Positions 1-12,719 are shown, counted from the first letter of the stretch. The stretch: DNA of 64,000 nucleotides from Aporrectodea caliginosa (GCA_020284085.1 JACEVL010000156.1:813501-877500), one strand, 5' to 3'. Numbers and translations are program-made. Notes: generated by a model not told the origin, from the letters alone.

Positions 1-1439
1 AACAATCTTTGTTCCCAGGATCATGAAAAGCTTTGTTAAGCAACCACTGACTGTTGCTACCTTTTGTGTAATGAAACCACACAACAGATGTTCCCAGATT
101 AGATTAAAATAACCAGGGATGGCTAGATTGGAGAGCTTTATGTTCAAGGGCCAAAAGATTGTGGCTTGCGTAGAAATGTTTTTTCTGCTTCTCCTCCATC
201 TTCTCCATTTCTCCTCTACTTTCTATGCTGCAACTTTGCTGGTAGTTTTGCAGATGCAGTCTCCTCTGAATCATTCCTATGTAGGCATATTGCATCTTCG
301 GTTCATTCGATGCGGCTGCAGACTGTCAGGGTTTCAATACTAAGGTCGTCAGATGGCAATATCGTGTGCTAATTTGTATGTGTTGAATGCCTGAAGCACA
401 TCTTGTGTTTGTGTTTACTGATACTTCTGCGTAAGTAGGATTCCTTGGGATGTCTTATTGAGAAACATATATGGACATCATCTGTTTCAAAGTTCTCATT
501 TACAGCTGAGACTTGAGTTCATGTGGAGTTCATCTGTTTATGGCTAGTTTACTTGGTCTGTTAAATTTTCTATGCTGTGGTAGTCTAGGTTAATTGCAAA
601 TGGGCAAATTAGCATGTGTTTAAAGCAAACTAGCTTAATTTTAAGCACGTGAATTTCAAATAGAAAATTTTGAAATGTGAATGTAGCAAAAGGCAGCTTC
701 TACATCTGTTAATATAATATTATGAAGTTAATACATCTGCATATACAGAGTGGAATTGCTAGGGGGTTTGGGGGTTAAATTCCCGAATGAATATATATAT
801 ATATTATTAAATTAATGCATCTGCATATAGATAGAGAAGAAACAGGGCTCTGCCTATTTTATGCATGTAAATCATTGGCTGTGAAAATGGCCAAGCAAGC
901 TGATTGGCCAACATATCTGACCAAACCAAGATTTCGATTATGGGTCTGTGAATGTGTTTGGCATTGACGGAGTTAAACGCAAGTCACTGTGGTTTGAGTG
1001 ATTTCAGAAGAGGACAACCCAAAGTCTTGAAGAACTGAGAGACAAAGGAAAGTACTGGTTGATGGACGGAAGGAAAGAAAATTAGACCACACTGTCTTTT
1101 CCGGGGTAACATAATGGCTGTTAAATCTTCTTATGTATACTTAAGGAATTGTCTGCTGGATTATATATTCACATTTGTTTATACAGAAAACTGGTTTACG
1201 GCTTTTCCGTGGACATAAACCTATCTACTGGTGCATAACATCTGTATATATGTATTCGTATGTGTATTTACATACCTTTGGTATGTTATCTATGACTGCA
1301 TTTATTCTCCCATATATTGTGGCATATGCAGGGATAATTCACAGCTAACACATACATAGCATAGCATCGGCTTTACATGGTTCCAAACACATTTCCTCTG
1401 TCTTAGAACCAATGCAGTTTACTCTCTATGCCCCTCAAC
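1..1439. other. no gene recognised
   Basis: AT-rich sequence with short open frames only. I see no splice-bounded coding segment, RNA gene or complete repeat here. Confidence 0.5.
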
Positions 1440-1990
1440 ATCCATTTCCTGCTGAATTCCTTGTAAAAGCTATGATGGTGTCCACTGTGACAGCATTATC
1501 ACTTAAACTAGTCCACAGGTCTACAACTCGTGCACTGAAGAGTTTTTGCATTAAAGATTAAGTCTTAACTCAAGTAGCTTTTATCCATGACCTCAAGTTG
1601 TGTTTGGAGCTAGGTCAATGAAACATCCTCCTTTATGGTACTTTCCAGTAATAATCTTATACAGGCTTCAGTCAAGTGTCCTTGACACCTTTAAAAAGTT
1701 GTTTCCACACCTTGTCCTTTCCTCAATCCTTATAGCTCAGCTTTTTTATAATTTTGACAACTCTCCTCTGCTCTTTATACGTGTAGTTGTTTTATTTCTT
1801 TGTTAAGGATGGCTTTCAGTACTGTAATGGACACAGTATTCCAATTATTTTCCTCTTGATCACGGCCTTGGTTGAATTAGTGTTCGGCACATTGTCAATT
1901 TGTCATAAAGGTTTTTCACTTGCTTCAAAGTTCCTCTATTTCCCAGTCATTAAAAAATCTTAGGTGTGCCATCCTTTTCGTGTGAAGCCT
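1440..1990 (-). mobile_element. decayed LINE, C-terminal reverse-transcriptase tail
   Basis: Read on the minus strand near 1470-1560, a segment translates as ARVVDLWTSLSDNAVTVD. This resembles the stretch 'RV.. WNSLP..VV....V..F' that closes many CR1/Rex-type LINE reverse transcriptases. The rest is full of stops and frameshifts. It is an old antisense relic and the family assignment is tentative. Confidence 0.35.
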
Positions 1991-2455
1991 GATTTTCTTT
2001 CCTTGTGCACTGCTGACGTACTGAGCTCTTGACTAAATGAAACAGCATCAGCCAGCCCCATGGCCTTGGGGGGAAAAGTGTATTATGGGCTACATACGTA
2101 CGTAGGTATAATGATTAATGAGTGCATACATGTAGCCTAATGTATGTACTCGTTATACGTGCACATATAATCTAATATAATCTAGAAACGTCTTAAGGGC
2201 TACGGCACTCCCCCTCACAAACCTGGGGCTAGATGTCTTTTTGGCCTCTATGAATTATAAGCATGCGTTTCGGCAACCGCCATGCATGGAGCCAGAGTAC
2301 CGCTTGTGAAGGTAGGCCTGCGATGGTTGGCTACGACGGCAAGTATTGGTAGATCATTGTTGGGCGAAACTTTTGCCTCGGCATATTTGCAATTGCTCAT
2401 GCATTGCGTTTACGCGGTAAATTATATAAGCTTATAGTGTGTTGTGTGTGTGTGT

Positions 2456-2501
2456 GCGTATATATATATATATATATATATACACATGTAGATATATAGC
2501 C

Positions 2502-2537
<36 letters not shown>

Positions 2538-2541
2538 TATA
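2456..2541. repeat. TA and GTAT microsatellites
   Basis: A TA run is followed by a GTAT run. The surrounding 1991-2720 holds no recognisable gene. Confidence 0.85.
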
Positions 2542-2723
2542 TGTATGCGAAGGTCAGTAGATAATCGAGCACTTCATGGAAAGATATACAAACGCTAGTG
2601 TATGTGTCTGGTGAAAGCCCGATGGGTGTAATTGCGTATTTAAGCATTGCAGCCGCTGCGAGCATGTATGCTTTACATAATCGGGCGCCAGAAAAATGAA
2701 CCAGATGGACGCCAGCCACTCGT

Positions 2724-2962
2724 GCTGTTGGCCGATTGGTTAAAGCGGTCGATTGGTTTGAGCGTCGGCCTGTAACGCCAAGTGTACGGGTTCGATCCTC
2801 GTCCGAGACGATAATACTGTGTATACGGACCGTGAGCAAGTCCTTCGCGCACAATTGCTCTGCAATATAATTGCATCTGCGTCATTGAGCCGTGTGCACT
2901 TCTGAACTTTGGAAGAAGAGCAATATCAAATGCAGTTGTATTGTATTGTATTGTATTGTATT
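2724..2962 (+). mobile_element. tRNA-derived SINE, family A, copy 1
   Basis: The head has a box A-like TGGTTAAAGCGG and a box B GGTTCGATCC, that is, an internal RNA polymerase III promoter. A body shared with the copies at 23690 and 52598 follows (GACCGTGAGCAAGTCC, GTGTGCACTTCT, AGCAATATCAAATGCAGTTG), then a TTGTA tandem tail. SINEs encode nothing and are copied by a partner LINE. Three copies in one window support a real family. Confidence 0.75.
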
Positions 2963-3078
2963 GGCTGCTGGAGCAGAGAACAAAGAATACTAATTGGTTG
3001 CATGGGTGCATGTATTTATTTAGGCCTCCATGAATTATAGGCCTACTGCTGGATGCATGAATCTGCGAATGGATGCAT

Positions 3079-3360
3079 GGGGCGCGGTGGTGTAGAGGTA
3101 TGTTCGGTGCCTTGCAGCCGGAGAGTTGCGGGTTCGAATCCACCTCAAGGGGGTATATTTCGGTGCCTTGCAGCCGGAGGGTTGCGGGTTCGAATCCACC
3201 TCAAGCCGCCGCGTAGGGACGCTGGGCAAGTCCTTCACTCGCAATTGCTCATGCGCTTCGGCGTGAAACTCCGATTCAGTGTCCGCGAATTGTAGTCGGG
3301 AGCGCCTCTGAGTAGAAATCTTGAAGGGGCGCTATATAAATATCTGAAATGAATGAATTT
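3079..3360 (+). mobile_element. tRNA-headed SINE with duplicated box B and LINE-type tail
   Basis: The start GGTGGTGTAGAGG resembles box A. A segment of about 53 bp containing GGGTTCGAATCC is present twice in tandem (about 3108-3156 and 3162-3207), so there are two box B copies. The body shares GGGCAAGTCC with SINE A. The end GAGCGCCTCTGAG followed by GGGGCGCTATATAAAT matches the 3' ends of LINEs at 21309 and 59876, as expected if one LINE machinery mobilises both. Confidence 0.65.
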
Positions 3361-3599
3361 GTAGGCCTATTTACATAATTGGGGTACGTGGATTGGCTTA
3401 TTGGTGGGAATTGGAAGATGGTTGCTTGCACCGTGCACGAGTGGTTGGAACGATGGTAGGCCCTAAGAAGGGCAAATTGTGCTTCAAAACCACTTTCTTC
3501 TCCAGAGTTTTGAAAGTTTATTTTTGCCTGCCATTGTTGAGCCATCCACATGTGGAAACAGTGGGCTCTATAAAAGCTTATGATTGTAGGGCAGGCTAT

Positions 3600-3850
3600 A
3601 TATAGGCCTATTGCATGCTATTAAAGCACGACAGAAGCTGGATTCAGTTCTTCAGCCGTTACGAATATTTTTCATTCTGAGTCACTTATCTGACGGCCTA
3701 TTGCAATTAAATTATTGGAACAGCTTGCCTGCGACGATTCGCGCTGCAGACTCAGTCGAGTCGTTCATGTCAGGACTTAAGACATCTTTTCTCCCAGGCG
3801 TATCTCTAACTCACTGTATGTTTATGCTTGTGAAGGCGCCCTTGTAACGG
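3600..3850 (+). mobile_element. LINE fragment, reverse-transcriptase C-terminus
   Basis: One frame reads WNSLPATIRAADSVESF followed by MSGLKTSFLP. This is the usual ending of CR1/L2 reverse-transcriptase ORFs. It is 5'-truncated. Confidence 0.55.
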
Positions 3851-3959
3851 GTCAATTATCATTTAACCACAGTTTTGCACATGTAGAAAATATAAAACTT
3901 AACAAGCTGGCCAAGTTTCCCCCTCGAAAATCCCCCAGCCATGAAAAAACTGAAATAAC

Positions 3960-4275
3960 GTCCCTGCCCGCACTCGGTGTTGTGAGTCTTTGGCTTTCTT
4001 GTTCCGAAGCTTTGGAATTCGCTGCCCAATGCAGCTCGTTCAGTCAATTCTTTGATGTAATTCAGGTCTAAGCTAAGCTTAGACTCTTTCAACTTCCATA
4101 CCAACCGTAGCTTCCTAGCTTCTGGTTTATCTGATCTATAGCATTTCAACCTGGCTCTCCTTCTCCAATGGATTATGAGTTTTGATTGCGTGTTCACTGT
4201 AAGTGACCATCGACTGATGTCTTTGTTGTTAAGATAACGGCGCTATAGAAGTCGTTAGTAAGTAAGTAAGATCAG
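3960..4275 (+). mobile_element. LINE fragment with GTAA tail
   Basis: The frame reads LWNSLPNAARSVNSLM and then a stop, a reverse-transcriptase C-terminus as in the neighbouring fragment. It ends with GGCGCTATAGAAG and a GTAAGTAAGTAAG tail. It is a pseudogene fragment. Confidence 0.5.
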
Positions 4276-5131
4276 ATATTAGACTAGAATGACGAATGCA
4301 GACTCGACATTAGCGGTTGGCTGGCGCTATATGAAGTTGTTTGCTATGTGAGTCATACTTGCTCATGTTCCTGCGCAATTTATGACTGCAGCTTCGTGGA
4401 GGCTCGAGCCAGTCGATGGTTGAACAGATGGTGGATTGAAGAAATTTATGTATTATGGATCAATGGATGAATTATTGGTGATCGGTGAGTAGATGGCAGT
4501 GGCAAAGAATCGGAGTCTGTGTTTTTTTGCTCGCCTTGATTTTTCTTGCGCCCAGCTGTTGCATCTGTTGCGTAGCCTGGAGCCAACATTACGTGGCATT
4601 GTCTTTGGCGTGATTGAGTGATCGAGGGAGAGGAGGAGTCGGTGATGGAAGAGATGAATGTGCGTCTGTGATAAGCGTAATGGTCGTCGCCGCCGTTTGC
4701 AGAGGCACTACCAGCAGCAGCAGCAGCTGAAACGGTCGGCTGATATCTCGAACGATGGAGTCGAAGACTTTCCTACACTTGGACGGGACGAGACTTTTCT
4801 CAGATAAAACAGACGAAGAGAGGAAGCTAAGCGACTCAACAGAGGCATTCCTTTTTATAGGCTGAACAACTGATAGGAGGCAACATCGACTCCCTGACCT
4901 ACCACGTCTTCTATACAAAACGAAGGGTCCTATACATTCGTCTGTTCTTTTCATCGCATTCATCCTTCGATCCGTAGATTCATCCATCCATTAATCCATC
5001 CATTTATCTATCCCGTGCATGCATCCATCTGTCCCAGCCCGCCCCACATACCCATGCAACCATTCCATCCATATATCCATCCCCATTTATATGCTATTTC
5101 CTATATTCATTCCATCCATTCCAACCCCTTT
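4276..5131. other. no gene recognised
   Basis: From about 4975 the sequence is a degenerate TCCA-rich repeat leading into the ATC microsatellite. I see no supported coding sequence. Confidence 0.5.

Positions 5132-5204
<73 letters not shown>
5132..5204. repeat. ATC microsatellite, about 24 units
   Basis: Pure ATC triplets. The poly-Ile, poly-Ser and poly-Met frames through it are artefacts. Confidence 0.95.
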
Positions 5205-5206
<2 letters not shown>

Positions 5207-6562
5207 TATTCGTTTAATATAAATTCAGGTTGACAATACCGCAAACTGAAACAGATAATCATATGATAGAGTTCGGTTAGTTCTAGGTTGACAAGCCATG
5301 GGGTCAAACAGTCAAGCCCGCCCAGGTGTTATTCAATATTATATATTTATATTCTAGTTCCTATAGGCCTATCCATTCCATCCACGTAGGCCTATATCTA
5401 TTACATGTCATTTAAACTCTATTTCCTATATCCATTCCATCCATGTATCCATTCCATCCTGTTTATATTCTGCTTCATATATCAATCCATCGACCAGTAG
5501 TACATCGAGCAAAGCATCCATCTATCCAATCTTTTTTCCCTTGCTTCCATCCGTCCAATTCCAATCTTTCCCATGTATTAGGCCTAAGCGTACATCGGAT
5601 AATGCTGTCCATAAAATGTTTCACGCAGTAGATGATGCATCCCTTAATGATGGTCATTCACATTCACACGGATGTAGTCTCACTCTCAGTCTGACGGTTC
5701 GATCTCTAAACAGTTTCGAGACGAACCTAAAGTCTCACCTCCCGGTCTAGAGTCTAGGTCTAGCTTTCTGGTTAACAAGGCAAGTTGAAAATATCGCAAA
5801 CCCCGCCCAGTTGGGACTCGTACACATAGAATACGTAGGCCTATAGACTAGTGTGAAATAAGTCTATCGTGTATACGGTGCTTTCGTAAGGGTAGTTAAT
5901 TCATCAGCGCTTAACTTCGGTCGGTGGTTTGTATACAATTCGAATTAGCAACTCATTTTTCAATAGGCGGTAGCCTAACAACCTTTTCTGCTGTCGTAAG
6001 AGCATTTAGCCTACGTAACATAATAGCGAGGGTTCAGCAGCTACTGTATCTTTAGCGCATTAGCAACGCCACTCTCATTCCTAACGACTAGTAATGTTTT
6101 AAAATCAGATTTAGCAATTAACTAGTAATGTTAATGCTTGGTATCAACTGTGTTCATGATAACAATTGCTAATGACTTTTTGCTAACTAGGCCTAGGCTA
6201 CAGGCCTACTAGTGGACTATATAGTAGGATATAGGGTATACATGTCGAACTATAGGACACTAGTTGAAATCGGTGGCACGCCTGTTATCTATCTGTCTGT
6301 CTGTTTGTCCTTGTAATTAGTAATTACTAACATTAGTATTAATTAAGTTGTTCACTACTGATTTAAAGAACTGCAAGTAACCATCAGGCGAACAAACGTA
6401 ACATAGCGACAAACGTATAAGTATAAAGACATCAAGCGAATTATGCAGTTACCGGTACTGACAAATCATTTCGAAATCTCCTAAAAGTAAAGTTAGCACA
6501 GGCCTACATTTAACATATTAAAACTAAAGCAAAAACTGCTTAGTGCTGACAATAAAATACAC
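5205..6562. other. no clear gene; possible LINE tail near 5690
   Basis: Around 5690-5750 one frame gives TVRSLNSFETNLKSHLP, which resembles the end of a LINE reverse transcriptase. Nothing else is recognised. Confidence 0.35.
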
Positions 6563-6744
6563 TTGCGTGAACGTCTCAAACTCGATAACCTCTCGGTTAC
6601 GTCTCGGAGATCCGAGATCTCGATATTGTTTCGGAGAATCGGACTGATAGGCGAGCGACTCGGTTTCAGGACGAGACGTCCCGGATCTACTCGCGATGTC
6701 CGCCGAAGGGCCTCGCGGGCATTCATGTTCTCTTGCGAATCCAT
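6563..6744 (-). CDS. possible first coding exon, unknown protein
   Basis: A minus-strand frame starts MDSQENMNAREALRR and runs about 60 residues (Arg and Ser rich, including VLKPSRSPISPILRNN) to a possible GT donor at 6562-6561. The segment is clearly more GC-rich than its surroundings and the composition looks like protein. I do not recognise the family. With no partner exon identified it may be a chance frame. Confidence 0.25.
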
Positions 6745-8235
6745 TCAGCAGGAACAGTCTGATTCGTTCTGCTTAATGGTCTCTCCTCCTTCTAGTGTCC
6801 ATATCAATTCAGCTGTAAGTAACCCCTCCCCTCATTTAGTTCCATGCCTTGCTTCACAACAAGCGCCAAAGGCGAATTCAGACAATATATTATGTAATAG
6901 CCATTATTTCATGTTTGCGACACACCATTGAGTTGTACTCCACACTGGTCGAGGATTTCCTATTCGGTCTAAGCATGTAAAGTAAAGAAGATCATGAAAA
7001 ATCTGGGAAACCTGAAAAAATGAAACTAAAAACAGTCAGGACATAAGAATCTGAAAAATCTAAAAAGTAAAATATCGATGATTCACCTTTCTTAGTAATT
7101 CTTACGTCGGTCCGCCGTTCACGGTGTTGCAGTACATCGGGTGCATGTCATGCTGTTTTCACTTCTCGGTTTAGAGAAAAACGTGCAGTTTAATTAAGAT
7201 TCCTTCACCAAGGTACGATCTCGGTTTTCCAGAGCTATAAATCTTACCAGTTATTAAGGTAGGGAAACCTTTTGCAATATCCAATGATTCCATTCTTAAA
7301 AAACACGCTCTTGCTGTGCCAGGTATGTTGTGTACAGAATATATAAGCCCGAGTGGCTTTTCGGTACCACGTAAAGACTATGGCTTAAAATAGTTGGAAG
7401 GAAGAGGCTGAATCGTAGAGAAACAGAAAGATAAAAAGAGAAGCAGAAGAAGAAAGAGAAAAATACTTGGAAGCAGGTGCTCATCAAAAAGCAGAGGAAA
7501 GGAAAGAAATGCAGGGAGGCAGAAGAAGAGAACTAAGAACGCTGAGGAATCCAGAAATGAATACTTAAACAGAGCAATGGAGCCAATTAATTGTAGGCCT
7601 ATAGGACAAGAGCAAGATTTCATGAGGATTATTAGTTTAATTTTGAGAAAATAGTTTTCACCTGCAACCGAACATTTGCTAAAATGTGAGTACAGGTCAT
7701 ACAAATGTGCTACACAGATGCGAAAATACGAACATAAAACGACACATATGCATAGAAATATGCATACATGCATGCATGCATGCATACATATATATATAGG
7801 CCCTATATATAAATGCATACATACATACATGCTTACAAGCAATTATCGGACATAAGCCTACATAAACACACACATACATTATATGCCTACAAATACAAGC
7901 ATACTGACATTTGTCATACAGATGCATTCATACAAACTCACACATGTGCGCATTTACTAGTGTGATAAGTAGCCTACAATGCAATACAAAACAGTCTGAT
8001 ACGAGATACAATGTAGCATATTTATTGGTCGCCTTTCAAAAGAGTAGATAGATGATGTTTTTGGAGAAGAAAACGTCAGAACTGAACGCAGCCCATCATA
8101 AGCGACCATGGCGCCATCTCTATTGCACCACATGACACTTGTACCCACCGACAGCGCCCTCTATTATTGTGTCCATCAAAAGGGCTTCGGTCGATTCGAA
8201 ACATCCTTCAGGGTCAGGGTCCGCAAGAGAAAAGC
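6745..8235. other. no gene; ATGC/ACAT microsatellite near 7740-7830
   Basis: Repetitive ACAT/ATGC stretches plus unassigned sequence. It lies 3' of the RGK stop codon on the minus strand and may include that gene's 3' untranslated region. Confidence 0.4.
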
Positions 8236-10711
8236 TCAGGGAGCCATGAGGTCCTCGCACTTTCCCGACGATTCGCGGTCCTTCTTGAAGATCTTCTGAA
8301 AGAAGCTTCCGATCGTGTTCGTCAGTCGACTTCCGGTGCCCTTGCCCTCGAGGGCCATCGGTCCATCCGGTCGGAGGCTGTTGCGTCTCTGGCGGAGGCG
8401 AATCTGGCGGACGATGCCAACGAGCAGTTCGTCCATCCGATGGTCAAGCAGAGCGGACACTTCGATGAACTTACAGTGTCTCTTCGTCGCCAGTTTGATG
8501 CCCTCTGAAAAGAAACGGACAGTAGTTATGTTCTAGATGTTTGCCCGTCGTAAGACGGTTAAAAACAACTTGAAAATGTCAAGAGACGCGTCTTCACGTG
8601 CTATGATTGACAAAGTCTACTGCCTCTCTCTCCCTTCCCCGTACTTCCCTTCCTCCCTCCCTCCCGTACTTCCCTGCCGTCAGTCCCTGCGGTCCGTACC
8701 TCCTTCTCTCCCTTCTACGTCCGTCTCTCTCCCCGTACGTCCCTCGCGGCGATCGTGTGTGGCTGACCACGGCCTTAGAAGGCCGTGGGCTGACTCACCG
8801 CTTCCACGGACCACGGTCTTCTAAATAGAGAACTATTTAGAAGGCCGAGCCGCTTCCCCTCCCCATCCCCTTATAGAAATGTAGAAGGACCCACATTTCG
8901 TTTTGTGCATGATTTCGCGTTGCTATGACAACGTTTTGTTATTGGCTATTGCGATGACGTGGATTTCAACTGGAATGACGTAAGCCAGGTTGGCAATGGC
9001 AATGAAGGGGAAAACAGCGTTTTCACACGCACGCATCCACAGAGATTTCTGTTGTATGAATGATGGAGGAGAATTACAGCAAACTGAAGGAAAGAGCAAG
9101 AAAACGTGATGAATGGCGAAATTGGACGTACGAACCTGCCTAGCAAGTCAGAGAACCAAAAGAAGAAAGAAGAATGTATAGAATGTATGCATGTGTGTAT
9201 GTATGTATGTATGTGCGTATGTATATATATATATATGTATTTATGTATGTATGTATGCATGTATGTATATGTATATATATGTATGTACATATGTGTATAT
9301 GTTTTATGTATGTATGTATATGTACATGTACGACTGTACGACAGTGTACGTATGTCTTTATGTATGTGTTGTGGCGTGTAGGGCAGACACAGGCATTTGA
9401 GAGAGATAGAGACAGATAGAGCGAGCGATGGACAAATGGAAACAGGGATACGGAGTGAGGGCGACACACAGACAGTCGGTCAGACAGACGGACACAGAGA
9501 TAGAGAGACAGACCTAGAGGAATGGGCAAAGGCAGAAGAGACCTGTGCTACGCGTAGGCGTGGCTGGAATGCACTACCTCCGTGTGTAGGCTATGGCAGA
9601 GGAATCGGTCAAGCCACACAGGGTGTTGGTAAACCTACACGTGCACAACATGTAGACTAATCGGTGCCAACCTAAACAGTATTTGAGTGTGACGTTGAGG
9701 CGGAAGTTCGGAGTTCAGGTTCGGAGTCGCTACTAGAAGGTCGCATAGGCCTACTGCTGCTCATTGAATAAACAACTTTACACTACTATATCCGAGTGTT
9801 CGTTTCTACCGTTGGTGGGCCATCCCGGATCTCGGGCGATCAACCCACGTTACACATACATACATACATACATACATAGTACATACATACATACATACAT
9901 ACATACATGTACATACATAGGCCTACATACATAGGCCTACGTACATACGTACGTACGTACCGAAACAGTATTTGAGTGTGACGTTGAGACGGTAAGTGCG
10001 GAGTCGGGTTCAGAGTCGCTACTAGAAGGTCGTACAGCTGGTCAGTACGACCTCGTGACAGTGTGCGCATATTCGATCTCAGTACGTACGCGCCTCGAAC
10101 AGCACGCCTCGAAAGACTGCGCAAGAAGCGGACGTGGCCATGTATGTTATGTGCATACACTGTAACGTTTATTGTTCTGTACATGTATATGCAGTGTGTA
10201 AGTAAGCCATTTATTGACAAAGCATCAAATACCATTAGATCATAGTAATCAGTACAAATTCAAGAACAAAAATTCCAGTAGATGAATACACAAATCAAAA
10301 GGTCAATCCAAAAGGTCATATGGACCCGCTGCGGCTGTATCGACCTTTTCTGGATAATATTTGGCAGTAGAAACAGTGCAAAAAGCAAAATGCATTGTGT
10401 GAGAGTATGATACACAAATCACAAAATCAACATGTGTATATGGACAGTATGTATGTATGTACGTGGTATGCGCACGTAGTTGGTCCGTTTTTATGCTTAA
10501 GGAGTGGCTTCTGACCGGTTTCTGGAACGATGCGGTTTCTGACGAGGTCATGTTTGTTGGCGACAAGGATGACTGCGTTGTGTCGCTTGGCTGGTCGCAG
10601 TTCCTGGAGGCAGCTCTGCGCGAACCGGAACGAGCCACGGTCTGTGACTGAATAGACGACGAGGAACCCATCTCCAACATAGGACAACATCTTACCAAAG
10701 TCGCGGCTTCC
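8236..10711 (-). CDS. RGK-family (Rad/Gem/Rem) small GTPase, last two exons
   Basis: RGK proteins are atypical Ras-like GTPases that bind calcium-channel beta subunits and the cytoskeleton at the plasma membrane. The penultimate exon, about 10711-10516, encodes SYVGDGFLVVYSVTDRGSF and the G4 guanine-binding motif in VANKHDLVRNR. The last exon, 8504-8236, gives CKFIEVSALLDHRMDELL (G5-like SA), then VGIVRQIRLRQ, a basic tail and the end GKCEDLMAP. RGK proteins lack CAAX prenylation and end in a conserved Cys-containing motif, as here. The donor after 10516 (phase 1) and the acceptor before 8504 fit exactly, giving ...PETEGIKLAT. The 5' edge at 10711 is less certain; an alternative acceptor lies near 10697. 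P-loop and G3 exons were not found on this strand; compare the plus-strand exon at 16978. Confidence 0.8.
8736..8862. repeat. inverted-repeat hairpins
   Basis: CTTCTAAATAG is followed after a 4-base loop by CTATTTAGAAG, an 11-bp perfect stem near 8818-8843. Just before it, CACGGCCTTAGAAGGCCGTG forms a second palindrome. This is probably debris of a small inverted-repeat transposon inside the RGK intron. Confidence 0.5.
9186..9380. repeat. GTAT/ATGT microsatellite
   Basis: A long imperfect tetranucleotide array. All open frames across it are low-complexity artefacts. Confidence 0.9.
9673..10034 (+). repeat. LTR-like direct repeat pair
   Basis: A segment of about 72 bp beginning ACAGTATTTGAGTGTGACGT occurs at about 9676-9747 and again at about 9965-10034, with a CATA microsatellite (9853-9960) between them. 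The first copy continues into a TTGAATAAACAAC polyadenylation-like signal and then TTGGTGGGCCATCCC, which could be a primer-binding region. This would fit LTR-retrotransposon debris. No gag or pol frame is present. Confidence 0.3.
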
Positions 10712-10856
10712 CTTCAAACACAAGCAAACATCAGCTACAGTCGACCACATTAGTCCCTTCTTCATCTCTGTGCCCACGTGGAACCCTTATTCTTACATGG
10801 GACCGGTATAGAACCCAGATGGGTCCCACCTTATGCCCATGGGACTGGTGGCAGGG

Positions 10857-12300
10857 CCGTAGTCAGTCCGCCCGTACCCCTTTGAAGTTGTTGCCAGGCC
10901 CGAATTAAGGGGTGCCAAGGGCATTATAGACGCAATCACCCTATGGGACCCGTGGGATGCGTCCCCTCCAACTTTCGAGCAGGTTGGAACGGTCCCCAAC
11001 TTTTGCCACCGACTGCTAATAAACTTTTCAACAGAGATTGGATTATTGACTAAAAAATTACATTAAAAAATACTATGTACTCAATTTAAAAAGTTCCTAT
11101 ATCACATTAAATTATCTATGACGGCGCTAGTAGCATGGATGGGAAATGGAACGGGCCACTAATCGCATAGATTCAACGACGCCCCCATACCCAAGTCGTT
11201 AGGGGCTTCCTGCCTTCAGCAATCGCGGCTTCCCGCAATTCCCCCGCTCGGACAATCTAGTAGGGCCCCCTAGGGCCCTACTCCTAGACCGTGGTTGCGC
11301 TCATGTAGTATAAGAATGAAAATAATAAACAGCTCTTAATAAACAAAGCGAAATAATTGGCCTCATTTAATGGATGCGGAATGGCGTGCAGTGAAACCTG
11401 GAAAATTAATTTAAGACAACAACAAACATTTGAAAAGCAAATTGATGACCTGTGGCGTCAAGGATTTTTGATCCAACCTTGAGCGAACTGTCCAGTCGAC
11501 GGAAATGGAGGGGCATTTCGCCACTCATTTCGTAGAGCGAGCCAATAAGGGCGCACCCACAAGCCAACCTTAGTGCTTCTAATTGTTTATTCTTTATTTT
11601 TGTAGTTGGGCTTACGGGGTTTTACGCCACGCCAGAGACCTCTTGCCTTAACACAGCAACCTTATGGGTTTTACGCCAAACCAGAGGCTCAACAGGTATT
11701 TGAGTTCTTGAATCACTGCTGACGACTATATAAAGAGTCGATCGAAAGCTCTTTAAAGATGTGTTACGAGATCAGAATCGTACATACATAGCCAGGAAAC
11801 AATTTCGTGGGTTTTTAGTTTCAGGAGTTTTTCCTACATATTTAATGTTTAATTACAGACGTGCATTTATTCGGTGGGAGGTGGGGTTGAACACGTAAAG
11901 CTACCCCTATGTATTCCATGCGAGATCGTCAAATTCCCCATGCAGTGCTTAGCGACATCTTACGGCAGATTCGACTGTAAGTTACAAGCGTTTCAATATT
12001 ATATTGTCTAATTGTCTTCCGCATGACGTCATACGCGTGATTCGTGTAATGCATGTATATTCGTTTATTTCCGCAATACAACAGTCAAACCGCCGTAGAT
12101 GTACAGTCACAGTTGACAGTATGTCATAGTAGGACCCCAACTTCTAGACTGTGGTTGCGCCTCTGCATAAGGGTGCTCAGACCCGAAGTTTTAAGGGCAT
12201 GCATTTTATAAATGTGCATGTGCGTGGTGGATCGGTGATCGTCAGAGGGGGGACCTTCGAAGGTAATCACAGCACCCGGGCCCAGCCTTAACTAGCCTTT
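10857..12300. other. degenerate repeat, possibly hAT-derived
   Basis: CAGGCCCGAATTAAGG near 10892 and GGGCCCAGCCTTAA near 12277 look like opposed ends of a hAT-type element. TAGACCGTGGTTGCGC (11286) recurs in near-identical form at 12145, and GGGTTTTACGCCA occurs twice near 11620-11690. No target duplication could be confirmed and no coding sequence is seen. Confidence 0.25.
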
Positions 12301-12303
12301 TAA

Positions 12304-12307
<4 letters not shown>

Positions 12308-12358
<51 letters not shown>
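12308..12358. repeat. AT dinucleotide microsatellite
   Basis: About 25 AT units. Confidence 0.95.
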
Positions 12359-12360
<2 letters not shown>

Positions 12361-12719
12361 TGGCATTTATAGCTCGCCTAAACAAAATAGGAATCTTGCA
12401 CAAAAGCGCGTAACAGCAAAATCAATCATAGTAAATCTCAACAAATATGTTTTAGGCTTAGTTTAGAAAATCGATAATGTTAAAGATTTGCGGATAAAAT
12501 ATATAAATATATATATATATATTCTAGCGCAGAGTATATAGGCCTACTGCTGTCTGCCTTTGTGTTAGTTTGAACGTTTTTAGCTTTTAGCTCAAGGCTC
12601 TGTCTTATAGGACCTACCAACTTCTCCATTACTGGTTCAGACCTACATCCTTCTCAACCCCTTATGTTCAAATTTGCAGATGACACTTACCTCTTTAGGC
12701 CTACTGGATCCTCTCAAGC

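Noticed and set aside
2724..2830. Functional tRNA gene
   Set aside because: Boxes A and B are present, but the flanking sequence continues as a SINE body shared with other copies and no clean cloverleaf ends are visible.
5107..5307. Poly-Met, poly-Ser or poly-Ile proteins
   Set aside because: They are translations of the ATC microsatellite.
8108..8536. Plus-strand frames across the RGK last exon
   Set aside because: They are shadows of the minus-strand exon, which has the conserved residues and correct splice phase.
9106..9529. Tyr/Cys/Met/Val-rich and His/Thr/Tyr-rich frames on both strands
   Set aside because: They are translations of the GTAT/ACAT microsatellite.
9610..9650. Possible GTPase P-loop (GVGKPT) for the RGK gene
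   Set aside because: It is on the plus strand, in a frame broken by stops, without splice sites, and the residue after GK is Pro rather than Ser/Thr.
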